From positions 1,860,001 to 1,924,000 of the forward strand of contig NZ_CP113097.1 in the NCBI RefSeq assembly GCF_026625125.1: a DNA stretch of 64,000 nucleotides. Direction: 5' to 3'. The stretch is from Pseudomonas putida (lineage in GTDB: Bacteria; Pseudomonadota; Gammaproteobacteria; Pseudomonadales; Pseudomonadaceae). Shown here piece by piece: positions 8,089 through 20,273 of this stretch. Both the position numbers and the translations under genes were made by a program. The notes under the pieces were generated by a model. The model was given only the letters and a program-made list of their open reading frames with translations. It was not told where the DNA came from and did no database searches. Each line of letters starts with the position of its first letter. Positions within the stretch are counted from its first letter, which is position 1.

Positions 8089-8607
8089 TCAATGACTGCT
8101 AGTGCGTTTTTCTGCGCAAGTTGGGCGGCTGTCCATGGGGCCAGCCAGGGGCGTGTCAGCACGTTCGCTGTGCGTTTCCTGGCAAGGCGCACACGTTTGC
8201 GGCAATGGTTGGTCCAATGCGTTTGCCAGCTCAGCCAGCAAGGCGGTCTGTTCGCTGGTATCGAGGGCAAGCCGGCCGGTGTGCGTATCCACAAGCTCAA
8301 GTTGCCAGGCCAGGAGGGTCAGGCATTCCGCCAGTGCAGGCAAGGCTTGATTGTGCAGGTGCAACTGGCTGCAGGCCGGGGCGAGCAGTTGCTGCAAGGC
8401 GCAGGCGTAGTGGGCGACTTCAAGCAGGCCCAGGCCGCTGGCGCGCCGGGCAAGTGTATCGAGGGTGTTGATCAGGCAATGGCAGGCGTCAGGGTCATTG
8501 GCGATCAGTTCCAGGTGGTGCAGGCACTCCTGGGACTGAGTCAGCAACACTTGCGCATCCAGCAGAAAGTCCTGCAGAGCGCTGCTGTCGAAAGCTGAAC
8601 TGCCCAT
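8089..8607 (-). CDS. Hpt-like helical protein lacking the phospho-histidine
   Basis: Protein of 172 residues, divergent from cheV. Residues about 1-110 look like a histidine phosphotransfer four-helix bundle: ALQDFLLDAQVLLTQSQECL, then DTLARRASGLGLLEVAHYAC. In a normal Hpt domain the second motif begins HTLKGSAG; here the His, Lys and Gly are Asp, Ala and Arg, so it probably cannot carry phosphate. The C-terminal 40 residues are low in recognisable structure. The ATG at 8607 (or the adjacent one at 8610) is preferred because GGGA lies just upstream. The chemotaxis neighbourhood suggests a regulatory or adaptor role. The Hpt resemblance is my reading and needs a profile search. Confidence 0.6.
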   Translation of the reverse strand: MGSSAFDSSALQDFLLDAQVLLTQSQECLHHLELIANDPDACHCLINTLDTLARRASGLGLLEVAHYACALQQLLAPACSQLHLHNQALPALAECLTLLAWQLELVDTHTGRLALDTSEQTALLAELANALDQPLPQTCAPCQETHSERADTPLAGPMDSRPTCAEKRTSSH

Positions 8608-8961
8608 CATGTGGTCCCGGCCCGTAACGAGGGAGCGGGGGACGGCCAAGCCGTGTCGTTCGCTAGCAAAAGCCTGACTCCATTCATGCAGTGAGAATGG
8701 CGTCACATTAATGGCTAAAGGATAGCGCGAACATCAGGTTGCACCCGGTTGACGCTAGGGGTTTCCCTGATGGTGATCTAGGGGTGGAGAGCTTCTCAAG
8801 GCCTATGGGTTCCCAGCCAGGCAGCTGCAGTAAAGCATGATGTTAATGTGATATCAATTGGCCCGCGAAGCATTTTCGTTCATGGGTCAAGCTGCGCGTG
8901 CAGCAGCCGATACAGGGTGGATGAACTCACTTTATTCCGAATTGAGCCTGGGGGTTTTCCA
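8608..8961. other. 354-bp divergent intergenic region
   Basis: Separates the Hpt-like gene (-) from cheV (+). On the cheV side it carries a FliA-type promoter (separate entry). The half nearer the Hpt-like gene shows no clear promoter motif. Confidence 0.6.
8887..8913 (+). promoter_or_regulatory. Predicted sigma-28 (FliA) promoter of cheV
   Basis: TCAA (8887-8890), a 15-base spacer and GCCGATAC (8906-8913) match the flagellar sigma-28 consensus TAAA-N15-GCCGATAA, with one change in each box. Initiation would give a leader of about 40 bases before cheV. FliA control fits a chemotaxis coupling protein made with the flagellum. Confidence 0.7.
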
Positions 8962-9897
8962 ATGGCTGGCATTCTCGACACGGTAGACCAACGAACGCAA
9001 CTGGTGGGTGAGAACCGCCTGGAAATCCTGATGTTCCGCCTGGCCGGGCGCCAGTTGTTCGCCATCAATGTGTTCAAGGTGCAAGAAGTGCTGCAGCTGC
9101 CCAAGTTGACATTGATGCCACAGCGCCATGCATTCGTCTGTGGCGTGGTCAACCTGCGAGGGCAGACCTTGCCGGTGATCGACCTGTCCCAGGCAATCGG
9201 CATGCGCCCGCTGCAGCCGGGGCCGGACAGCACCATCATCGTTACCGAGTACAACCGCTCGGTGCAGGCGTTCCTGGTGGGTGGGGTCGATCGCATCGTC
9301 AACATGAACTGGGAAGCCATCATGCCTCCGCCTTCCAGCGCGGGCCGCCAGCATTACCTGACGGCGATCACCAAGGTGGACGAAAACCTGGTGGAGGTCA
9401 TCGACGTCGAGAAAGTGCTGGCCGAGATCGTGCCTTACAACGCGAAGGTCTCCAACGACAAGCTCGCTGACCCGATACTGGCGCGCGCCCGTGGCCGTGA
9501 AGTGCTGCTGGTGGACGACTCCAGCGTGGCGCTGGCGCAGCTGCGTGACACCCTGTCGCAACTGGGGATGAAACTGCATGTTGCCAGCGATGGCCTGAAG
9601 GCTTTGCGCATGCTCAAGGGCTGGGCCGATGCCGGCGAGGACATGAGCAAAAAACTGCTGATGGTGTTCACTGACGCAGAAATGCCGGAAATGGACGGTT
9701 ATCGGCTGACCACGGAAATCCGCAGCGATGCGCGCCTGCGCAAGCTGTACGTGGTGTTGCACACCTCGCTGTCAGGCAGTTTCAACGAGTCCATGGTCAA
9801 GAAAGTCGGCTGCGACAATTTCCTTTCCAAGTTCCAGCCTGATCGCCTGGTCGACGTGGTCAAGCAGCGGTTGCTGCTGGATTCGACCACTGCGTGA
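8962..9897 (+). CDS. cheV: Chemotaxis coupling protein CheV (CheW-receiver fusion)
   Basis: Cytoplasmic adaptor of 311 residues linking chemoreceptors to CheA, with a phosphorylatable receiver for adaptation. The N-terminal CheW domain (about 15-155) includes FAINVFKVQEVLQLPKL and VCGVVNLRGQTLPVIDLS. The receiver (about 178-305) has VLLVDDSSVALAQL and the acceptor Asp238 in FTDAEMPEMDGYRL; the conserved Lys lies in FLSKFQPD. The start MAGILDTVDQRTQLVGENRL is the conserved CheV beginning, with a G-rich ribosome-binding site upstream. It is separated from the main flagellar cluster and preceded by its own FliA-type promoter. Confidence 0.95.
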   Translation: MAGILDTVDQRTQLVGENRLEILMFRLAGRQLFAINVFKVQEVLQLPKLTLMPQRHAFVCGVVNLRGQTLPVIDLSQAIGMRPLQPGPDSTIIVTEYNRSVQAFLVGGVDRIVNMNWEAIMPPPSSAGRQHYLTAITKVDENLVEVIDVEKVLAEIVPYNAKVSNDKLADPILARARGREVLLVDDSSVALAQLRDTLSQLGMKLHVASDGLKALRMLKGWADAGEDMSKKLLMVFTDAEMPEMDGYRLTTEIRSDARLRKLYVVLHTSLSGSFNESMVKKVGCDNFLSKFQPDRLVDVVKQRLLLDSTTA

Positions 9898-9952
9898 TCC
9901 GTGCGGTAGCCGGGTATAATCTGGCATTTGGCACGGCACGAGGCAGGCAGGG

Positions 9953-10756
9953 ATGTTTCTGAGTGAGCTGTATCGGTATCCGGTGAAGTCGGCGCAGGCG
10001 CAGCGCCTGCAGGCTTCACGGGTCGACAATCTGGGGTTGGCGGGTGACCGGCGCTGGCTCGTGGTCGAGCAAGACAACGGGCGCTTTCTCACCCAGCGCG
10101 CCTGGCCGCAGCTCAGCCAGCTCAAGGCTGGCGAAGGGGAGGCGGGTACGCTGCTGCTGGAGGCGCCGGGGCTGCCCGCTCTGCATGTGAAGGTGCCGCC
10201 TGCAGATGATGGCCTGCGCGGTGTGACCATCTGGCGTGACACGTTGCGCGTACCGGATGCCGGCGATGAGGCGGCGGCCTGGTTATCGCAATTGCTCGGC
10301 AAGCCAGTGCGGCTGGTCCACTGCCCGGAACATCGGGCGCGCTACCTGCCCAGCGGTTATGGCTTGAACAGCGACAGGGCGGCCTTCCCCGATGGTTTCC
10401 CGTTATTGCTGATTGGCGAGGGTTCGCTGCAAGAGCTGAACCGGCGCATTGGCCGGCCCATGGAGATGCTGCGTTTTCGACCCAACCTGGTGGTGCAGGG
10501 GGCAGAGCCGTTTGCCGAAGATGGCTGGAAGCGCATTCGCATTGGCGGGCTGGAGTTTCGCCTGCTCAAGCCGAGCGTGCGGTGCATCTTCACCACGCTG
10601 GACCCTGAAACCGGAGCGCGCAGCCCGGACCGGGAGCCGTTGACCACCCTCAAGACCTTTCGCGAGCGCGAGGGTGACATCCTGTTCGGGCAGAACCTGG
10701 CGGTGGATGGCTGTGGGCGGCTTGAGGTAGGGATGAAGGTCGAAGTGCTGGAGTAG
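9953..10756 (+). CDS. MOSC-domain protein (YcbX-like)
   Basis: Protein of 267 residues with an N-terminal beta-barrel MOSC_N domain (MFLSELYRYPVKSAQAQRLQ, GLAGDRRWLVVEQDNGRFLTQ) and a C-terminal MOSC domain (LRFRPNLVVQG, LLKPSVRCIFTTLDPETG). MOSC proteins such as E. coli YcbX bind molybdenum cofactor through a conserved cysteine and reduce N-hydroxylated compounds; a suitable cysteine is present in VRCIFTT. The start follows AGGCAGGG. A good TATAAT lies at 9915-9920, but its -35 is weak. It may use cofactor made by moaB/moeA in this window. Confidence 0.88.
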   Translation: MFLSELYRYPVKSAQAQRLQASRVDNLGLAGDRRWLVVEQDNGRFLTQRAWPQLSQLKAGEGEAGTLLLEAPGLPALHVKVPPADDGLRGVTIWRDTLRVPDAGDEAAAWLSQLLGKPVRLVHCPEHRARYLPSGYGLNSDRAAFPDGFPLLLIGEGSLQELNRRIGRPMEMLRFRPNLVVQGAEPFAEDGWKRIRIGGLEFRLLKPSVRCIFTTLDPETGARSPDREPLTTLKTFREREGDILFGQNLAVDGCGRLEVGMKVEVLE

Positions 10757-10771
10757 CGGTAGCGAGCAAGT

Positions 10772-10801
10772 GCCTCTTCGCGAGTTGGCCCGCGAAGAGG
10801 C
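10772..10801. repeat. REP-like palindrome or terminator between MOSC gene and slt
   Basis: An 11-bp perfect stem (GCCTCTTCGCG / CGCGAAGAGGC) closes an eight-base loop. The arm resembles the CCTCTTCGCGGG core of the P. putida REP repeat. It lies between two convergent genes and may also act as a bidirectional terminator. Confidence 0.6.
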
Positions 10802-10810
10802 GGCGTTGCT

Positions 10811-12739
10811 TCACATGTCGTCGAAATACCGCTCGTGCCAGTCCACCAATGGCTGTGGTGCGTTGAGCTTCTGTCCGTAGATCACCGAGTAAGACAGCAC
10901 GTTCTGCACATACTGACGCGTCTCGTCGAACGGAATCGATTCCACCCACACATCGAAGCTCAGGTGCTTGGCGCCCTTGAGCCATTGGCGCACGCGCCCG
11001 GGGCCGGCGTTGTAGGCGGCGGACGCCAGCACCCGGTTGCCGTTGAACTGGCCGTGCACCTGGCTCAGATAAGCTGCGCCCAGCTGAATGTTCGTGTCCG
11101 GGTTGAGCACCTGGCGCGGCGACGCCAGCGGAATGCTGAACTTGCGCGCGGTTTCCTTGGCTGTGGCCGGCATCAACTGCATGAGGCCACTGGCACCTAC
11201 ACTGGAGCGCGCATCCTCCATGAAGGCACTTTCCTGGCGGGTGATTGCGAACACCCAGCTTGAGTGCAACCCACGCACCTTGGCTTCGCGTACCAGCGTG
11301 TCGCGGTGGGCCATCGGGAAGCGGATGTCCAGGTCATCCCAGTACTTGGCCTGGCTGATGGTGCGAATGGCCGGGAAGTACCAGCGCAGGTCATAGGCCA
11401 GGCGCGCCTGGGCAACCATTTCGTCGCGGCTGAAGTGGCGGCTGACGTGATACCACTCGCGGCGGCCGTCGACGATCTGGCCACGGGCGTGGAATTCCAA
11501 GGCGCGCTGGATGCCCGGCGTATTGCGTACCTTACGCACCAGTTGCGGGCTCAGCACCAGTGGCTTGTTGTTGAGCTGGTAAGGGGTTTGCGCCCGGTCG
11601 GCCGCGAGGAATCCGTAGAAGTCCCGTTCGCGCGCCACGTTCTTGTACAGCAGCAGGCTTTGCGGGTTGTTGGGCTGGGCCAGTTCCAGGCTGCGCGCTT
11701 GCCAGTACTGCCAGCGGCTGCTGCTGGCCAGGTCTTGCGGCAGGCGCTTGGTCAGTTCGTAGGCGTCTTCCCAGCGGCCCAGGCGCAACAGCAGGCGCAG
11801 GCGCCACTCGGTGACGGTATTGTCCCGCAGCTCTGGGTCGTAGCGGGTCATCAGGTCAAGGGCGCGCGGGTCATAGCGGCGTGCCAGGGTCAGGCCGATT
11901 TCACGGGCGATGGCCACTTTTTCGTCGCTGGAGAAATGCATGCGCTGGGCGTAGTCGTCGAGCAGGGCCATGGCCCGCTCAGGGTCCTGGCGAGCCAGGC
12001 GGCGCAGGCCCAGGCTCACTACATCGGACATCGCCTCGTTGACTGGAGTGAAGCGCGAAGGCTGGTTGAGCAGTTCGGGTTTTTGCGCGACATCGACCAG
12101 CAGGCGGCCTTGCGGGCCGAGCGTGGTCAGGGATTTGACCAGGCTGTTGGCCAAGGCATAGTTGCGTGCCTGGGCGGCCAGCTTGGCGCGGTGCCAGCGC
12201 TTGGCCTCGGTGAGCTGACCTTCGGCGGCCCACATGCCGAACAGCGTGTCGCAGGCGGCCGGTTGCGACTTGCCTACGTTCCACAGTTTCTCGGCGCTGG
12301 CATAACCCTCGGCGCGCAGGCCGTGGCTGAGTTGGTACTGGCCGTTGAGGCAGTCCAGTTCGGTGAAGTTGAGCTTGGGGTCATAGTATTTGACGAAGGT
12401 GTCCCACTCGCCGCGTTCGGCCAGCCAGCGCAACCAGCGCAGTTTCATCCAGTTGGCCTGGGGAAGGTCGCCATGTTTGGCCAGGAACGCTTCGATTTCC
12501 TGGTTGCTGGCGCTTTTCAGCCGAGCGGTCAGTTCGTCGTAGGCCAGGTAGGGCGTCAGCGGGTAGTCGCGCAGGGCTTGGGCATAGCGCAGGTACGGGC
12601 CTTTGTCGCCCTTGGCCAAGGCACGCTTGGCCTCGTCGTAGTACTGACGTTGCTGAGAGAGGTCGATGGCCTGCGCCGCGCTGGCAGTGGCGGCGGTAAG
12701 CAGCAGGCAGGAAGCAATCTGTAACAGGCGGCTGCGCAT
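10811..12739 (-). CDS. slt: Soluble lytic murein transglycosylase
   Basis: Periplasmic enzyme of 642 residues that cleaves the MurNAc-GlcNAc bond of peptidoglycan, forming 1,6-anhydro-MurNAc. A signal peptide (MRSRLLQIASCLLLTAATAS, cut after AQA) leads into a long alpha-superhelical U-domain. The C-terminal catalytic SLT domain has the general acid/base Glu near residue 503 (ITRQESAF), GASGLMQLMPATAKE and AAYNAGPGRVRQWL. The ATG at 12739 with GGA upstream is preferred over 12763. Its anhydro-muropeptide products feed the recycling pathway in which nagZ (26.4 kb) works. Confidence 0.95.
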   Translation of the reverse strand: MRSRLLQIASCLLLTAATASAAQAIDLSQQRQYYDEAKRALAKGDKGPYLRYAQALRDYPLTPYLAYDELTARLKSASNQEIEAFLAKHGDLPQANWMKLRWLRWLAERGEWDTFVKYYDPKLNFTELDCLNGQYQLSHGLRAEGYASAEKLWNVGKSQPAACDTLFGMWAAEGQLTEAKRWHRAKLAAQARNYALANSLVKSLTTLGPQGRLLVDVAQKPELLNQPSRFTPVNEAMSDVVSLGLRRLARQDPERAMALLDDYAQRMHFSSDEKVAIAREIGLTLARRYDPRALDLMTRYDPELRDNTVTEWRLRLLLRLGRWEDAYELTKRLPQDLASSSRWQYWQARSLELAQPNNPQSLLLYKNVARERDFYGFLAADRAQTPYQLNNKPLVLSPQLVRKVRNTPGIQRALEFHARGQIVDGRREWYHVSRHFSRDEMVAQARLAYDLRWYFPAIRTISQAKYWDDLDIRFPMAHRDTLVREAKVRGLHSSWVFAITRQESAFMEDARSSVGASGLMQLMPATAKETARKFSIPLASPRQVLNPDTNIQLGAAYLSQVHGQFNGNRVLASAAYNAGPGRVRQWLKGAKHLSFDVWVESIPFDETRQYVQNVLSYSVIYGQKLNAPQPLVDWHERYFDDM

Positions 12740-12960
12740 GATACGTCCGGGCAGTTGAACCATGGGAAAGTGACGGCGGAGCCAACACTGTTGGAATCTA
12801 TTGTTCTAGCTTAGCTGTTTGCCGGCAGCGGGTGAAAGCACTGTGCTTGTATCAAGGCGTTAAGACCGACCGGATGTCGCAATGCCCTGGCAGCGCGGGC
12901 AACTTAATGCTGGAACGGGCCAACTCAGGTAGAATGCGCGCCCGCTTTCTGGAGACGAAC

Positions 12961-14889
<1,929 letters not shown>

Positions 14890-14898
14890 GCCAGTCCC

Positions 14899-14992
14899 GG
14901 CCTCATCGCCGGCAAGCCGGCATCCACAGGGTAGCCACTGTTCTTGCGAACGGTGGAGATCCCGTGGGAGCCGGCTTGCCGGCGATGAGGCC
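14899..14992. repeat. Inverted pair of REP elements
   Basis: A 23-bp arm at 14899-14921 is repeated as an exact reverse complement at 14970-14992, both containing the core GCCGGCTTGCCGGCGAT. The pair sits between the convergent genes uup and the stress protein. The same core occurs at 49.7 kb and 55.3 kb. Confidence 0.85.
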
Positions 14993-15004
14993 AGCCAGGC
15001 TGGA

Positions 15005-15445
15005 TCATTCCTTCTTCTGCAACCGCACCGCCAGTACATCGCACGGCGCTCCATGCAGTACGTCATTGGCCGTTGAGCCCAGCAGCAACGCCAGGCCATG
15101 GCGGCCGTGGCTGCCCACCACGATCAGGTCGCAGTTCTGTTCCTTGGCGAGCTGGTGGATCTCTTGGCGCGGTTGGCCATAGGTCAGGTGAGAATCACCG
15201 CGATTGATCTCGGGGTACTTGTTGAACAGGCGGTCCATACGCTCCTTGGCCTGATCGAACTGTTGCTGCTGCAACTGCGACAGGTCCATTGGCACGTCAC
15301 CGCCAAAGGCCATGGCCATGGGTTCGACGATATGTACCAGCGAGACCTTGGCGCCTGTGGGCTCGGCGAGCTTCATGGCACGTTTGATCACCGGGTCGCA
15401 CTCTTCGGTGAGGTCGACGGCGACCAGAAGATGTTCGTAGGGCAT
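15005..15445 (-). CDS. Universal stress protein family (UspA-like)
   Basis: Cytoplasmic protein of 146 residues with a single Usp domain. Start MPYEHLLVAVDLTEECDPVI, then KVSLVHIVEP, and the ATP-binding pattern VVGSHGRHGLALLLGSTAND near the C-terminus (G-2x-G-9x-G-S/T). The ATG at 15445 is chosen because AGGAG lies nine bases upstream. Usp proteins bind ATP and protect cells in starvation or anaerobic stress; the exact role here is unknown. Divergent from the hypothetical membrane protein at 15554. Confidence 0.93.
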   Translation of the reverse strand: MPYEHLLVAVDLTEECDPVIKRAMKLAEPTGAKVSLVHIVEPMAMAFGGDVPMDLSQLQQQQFDQAKERMDRLFNKYPEINRGDSHLTYGQPRQEIHQLAKEQNCDLIVVGSHGRHGLALLLGSTANDVLHGAPCDVLAVRLQKKE

Positions 15446-15553
15446 GAGCTGTACTCCTGACAATCGCGATACTAGAAGTATGGTCGCTTCGGGCGGGTCT
15501 TGCGTGAAACTGAGTAACCCGCTCATTTGCAACGCTTTATGGGATCTACAGAT

Positions 15554-15991
15554 ATGACGGTATTGCTGGTGGTGTCAATCCTTGCGCTGATTCTCAGCCC
15601 GTTCGCCTGGCTGCGTCAGTCGCGCAAGCAAGGTGAGCAGATGAGCCTGCGCCTGGAGGCGCGGCGCATGGGGCTGGCCATGCAACTGGCGCCGCAGCAG
15701 TGGCCGCACTGGCTGGAAAAAGAGCCGCCCAGCCCTTGCCCGCAGTACCATCGGGCGCGCAGGCGTGGGCATGAAGACAGCTGGTGCTACTGGCAAGTCA
15801 GCCCGGGTGTGTGGTGCAACCAGTGGCGTGAAGTGTGTGAGGTCGCGCGCCTGAATGAGGTTTTCTCGCGGCTGCCGGGCACCGTCTACAAGGTCGAGGC
15901 CGACAAGCGCATGCTCGCGCTTTATTGGAGCGAGCGAGGTGACAAATCTGTGTTGCAGGATATTGCCTACGCGTTTGAAACCCTCGCCTGA
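15554..15991 (+). CDS. Membrane-anchored protein of unknown function
   Basis: Unrecognised protein of 145 residues. Residues 1-20 form one transmembrane helix (MTVLLVVSILALILSPFAWL), then a basic cytoplasmic-type segment (RQSRKQGEQMSLRLEARRMG), so the C-terminal domain is probably cytoplasmic. The rest is rich in Trp, Arg and Glu (WCYWQVSPGVWCNQWREV) without a known motif. The ATG at 15554 is preferred; an in-frame ATG at 15539 also exists. It resembles hypothetical proteins I associate with pseudomonads, with no function known to me. Followed by a very long hairpin. Confidence 0.75.
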   Translation: MTVLLVVSILALILSPFAWLRQSRKQGEQMSLRLEARRMGLAMQLAPQQWPHWLEKEPPSPCPQYHRARRRGHEDSWCYWQVSPGVWCNQWREVCEVARLNEVFSRLPGTVYKVEADKRMLALYWSERGDKSVLQDIAYAFETLA

Positions 15992-16000
15992 CATCCCTTG

Positions 16001-16065
16001 AACGACAAAGCGGCAACCTGGCACCCGCCCGCAAGGGGTGAATGCCAGGTTGCCGCTTTGTCGTT
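16001..16065. terminator. 23-bp perfect hairpin, likely terminator of the 15.6-kb gene
   Basis: Arms at 16001-16023 and 16043-16065 are perfect reverse complements (beginning AACGACAAAGCGGCAACC) with a 19-base loop. It starts nine bases after the stop codon of the preceding gene and ends in TTTC, followed by a second small hairpin. The stem is much longer than an ordinary terminator. Confidence 0.6.
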
Positions 16066-16196
16066 TCTGCTGCGCAGAAAAGGCCAGGCAGGCCGGGAAT
16101 TTCTTCAAGCAGGTGGCAGTGTAGCCATCCTGGAGCGCTGCGTAGCGAAAAAATGCAATGGCCTCCTTTTTGTGGTCAATCGCTGACATGAATGAT

Positions 16197-16208
16197 CAGT
16201 GATCACTG
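16197..16208. promoter_or_regulatory. 12-bp perfect palindrome
   Basis: CAGTGATCACTG is its own reverse complement and sits 70 bases upstream of the fadB -35 box. It could be an operator for a dimeric regulator. No protein is assigned. Confidence 0.35.
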
Positions 16209-16277
16209 TCACCATGATTAACACCCATACCCTACAAAATGACCGGAAAGTCGCATTTTCACGGTGTCTGTAAGCAT

Positions 16278-16306
16278 TTGACAACGCCGACCTTTTCGGA
16301 GAATGT
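16278..16306 (+). promoter_or_regulatory. Predicted sigma-70 promoter of fadBA
   Basis: TTGACA (16278-16283), a 17-base spacer and GAATGT (16301-16306). The -35 is a perfect consensus. Initiation would be near 16313, just before the PsrA-like operator, giving a leader of about 165 bases. Confidence 0.6.
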
Positions 16307-16320
16307 GTGCATACCCAAAT

Positions 16321-16347
16321 CAAACGGGCGTATGAATTGAGCGTTTG
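16321..16347. promoter_or_regulatory. PsrA-like double operator of fadBA
   Basis: Two 14-bp sites share base 16334: CAAAC-N4-GTATG (16321-16334) and GAATT-N4-GTTTG (16334-16347). The published PsrA motif is G/CAAAC-N2-4-GTTTG/C, so the outer half-sites are perfect and the inner ones degenerate. The same tandem layout, with perfect sites, precedes psrA. Placed just after the predicted start of transcription, it would block fadBA until a long-chain fatty acid releases the repressor. Confidence 0.6.
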
Positions 16348-16478
16348 TATGTCACATCGCTCATCCAGAATCCCGACTAGCGCGCTGACGGGTGTGCCTG
16401 GGCAGAAGCAGCGAAGCGCTGCTTTTCCACCAGCGATCGGCGTGTACAGTTCAGCTTCCATATCGTGGAGATCAGTTG

Positions 16479-18626
<2,148 letters not shown>

Positions 18627-18651
18627 GCAGCCAACGCCTTTGAGAGAGTAG

Positions 18652-19842
<1,191 letters not shown>

Positions 19843-19860
19843 TCGCGTAGCGGGACAGCA

Positions 19861-19892
19861 GCCGGGGCCTTGTGCCCCGGCTTTTGTTTTTT
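19861..19892 (+). terminator. Rho-independent terminator of fadBA
   Basis: Stem GCCGGGGC / GCCCCGGC (19861-19868 and 19874-19881) with a five-base loop, then a T-rich tract. Confidence 0.9.
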
Positions 19893-19921
19893 ACAGAATT
19901 TGTTTCAAGAGGGAAGGCGAC

Positions 19922-20173
19922 ATGCAGATACAACCAGGCGTATACCGGCATTACAAAGGGCCTGAGTACCGTGTCTTCAGTGTCGCACGGCACTCCGAAA
20001 GCGAAGAGTGGATGGTTTTCTACCAATGCCTGTATGGTGACTACAGCTTCTGGGTACGACCACTTTCGATGTTCCAGGAGTCAGTCGAGGTTGACGGCGA
20101 GCAGGTGCCACGCTTTGCTTTGGTCAAGGCCGAAGAAGGGTTGCCTGAGCTGCTTGGCAAGGCGCGCGAGTGA
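19922..20173 (+). CDS. DUF1653 protein
   Basis: Small protein of 83 residues, MQIQPGVYRHYKGPEYRVFS to the end, matching the compact DUF1653 domain (Y-x-H-Y-K-G-x-x-Y and the WVRPLSMF segment). Function unknown; the domain is also found fused to other enzymes. The start has a good ribosome-binding site (GAGGGAAGG). It lies between fadA and topA, its usual place in Pseudomonas. Confidence 0.88.
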   Translation: MQIQPGVYRHYKGPEYRVFSVARHSESEEWMVFYQCLYGDYSFWVRPLSMFQESVEVDGEQVPRFALVKAEEGLPELLGKARE

Positions 20174-20183
20174 ACGACCGCGC

Positions 20184-20212
20184 TTGACCTCACTCTATTG
20201 CCACTATATATA
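20184..20212 (+). promoter_or_regulatory. Predicted sigma-70 promoter of topA
   Basis: TTGACC (20184-20189), a 17-base spacer and TATATA (20207-20212). Initiation near 20219 gives a leader of about 55 bases. Confidence 0.65.
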
Positions 20213-20273
20213 GCGGTGCCGCGTCCGGCACCTGACGCGTTCTTCATCTTCAGATTCAGGAATACTCCGATCC

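Larger units (their letters stand above)
15992..16478. other. 487-bp regulatory region upstream of fadB
   Basis: Holds, in order, a long hairpin (16001-16065), a second small hairpin TTTCTG/CAGAAA (16064-16080), a 12-bp palindrome (16197-16208), a sigma-70 promoter (16278-16306) and a PsrA-like double operator (16321-16347). No gene is supported here. Confidence 0.7.

Noticed and set aside
9892..9920. Promoter before the MOSC gene
   Set aside because: TATAAT at 9915-9920 is good but no -35 element lies at proper spacing, so I did not list it as a feature.
15527..15553. Earlier TTG/ATG starts for the 145-residue membrane protein
   Set aside because: Residues before MTVLLVV do not fit the membrane anchor; the ATG at 15554 has a GGGA-type site at workable spacing.
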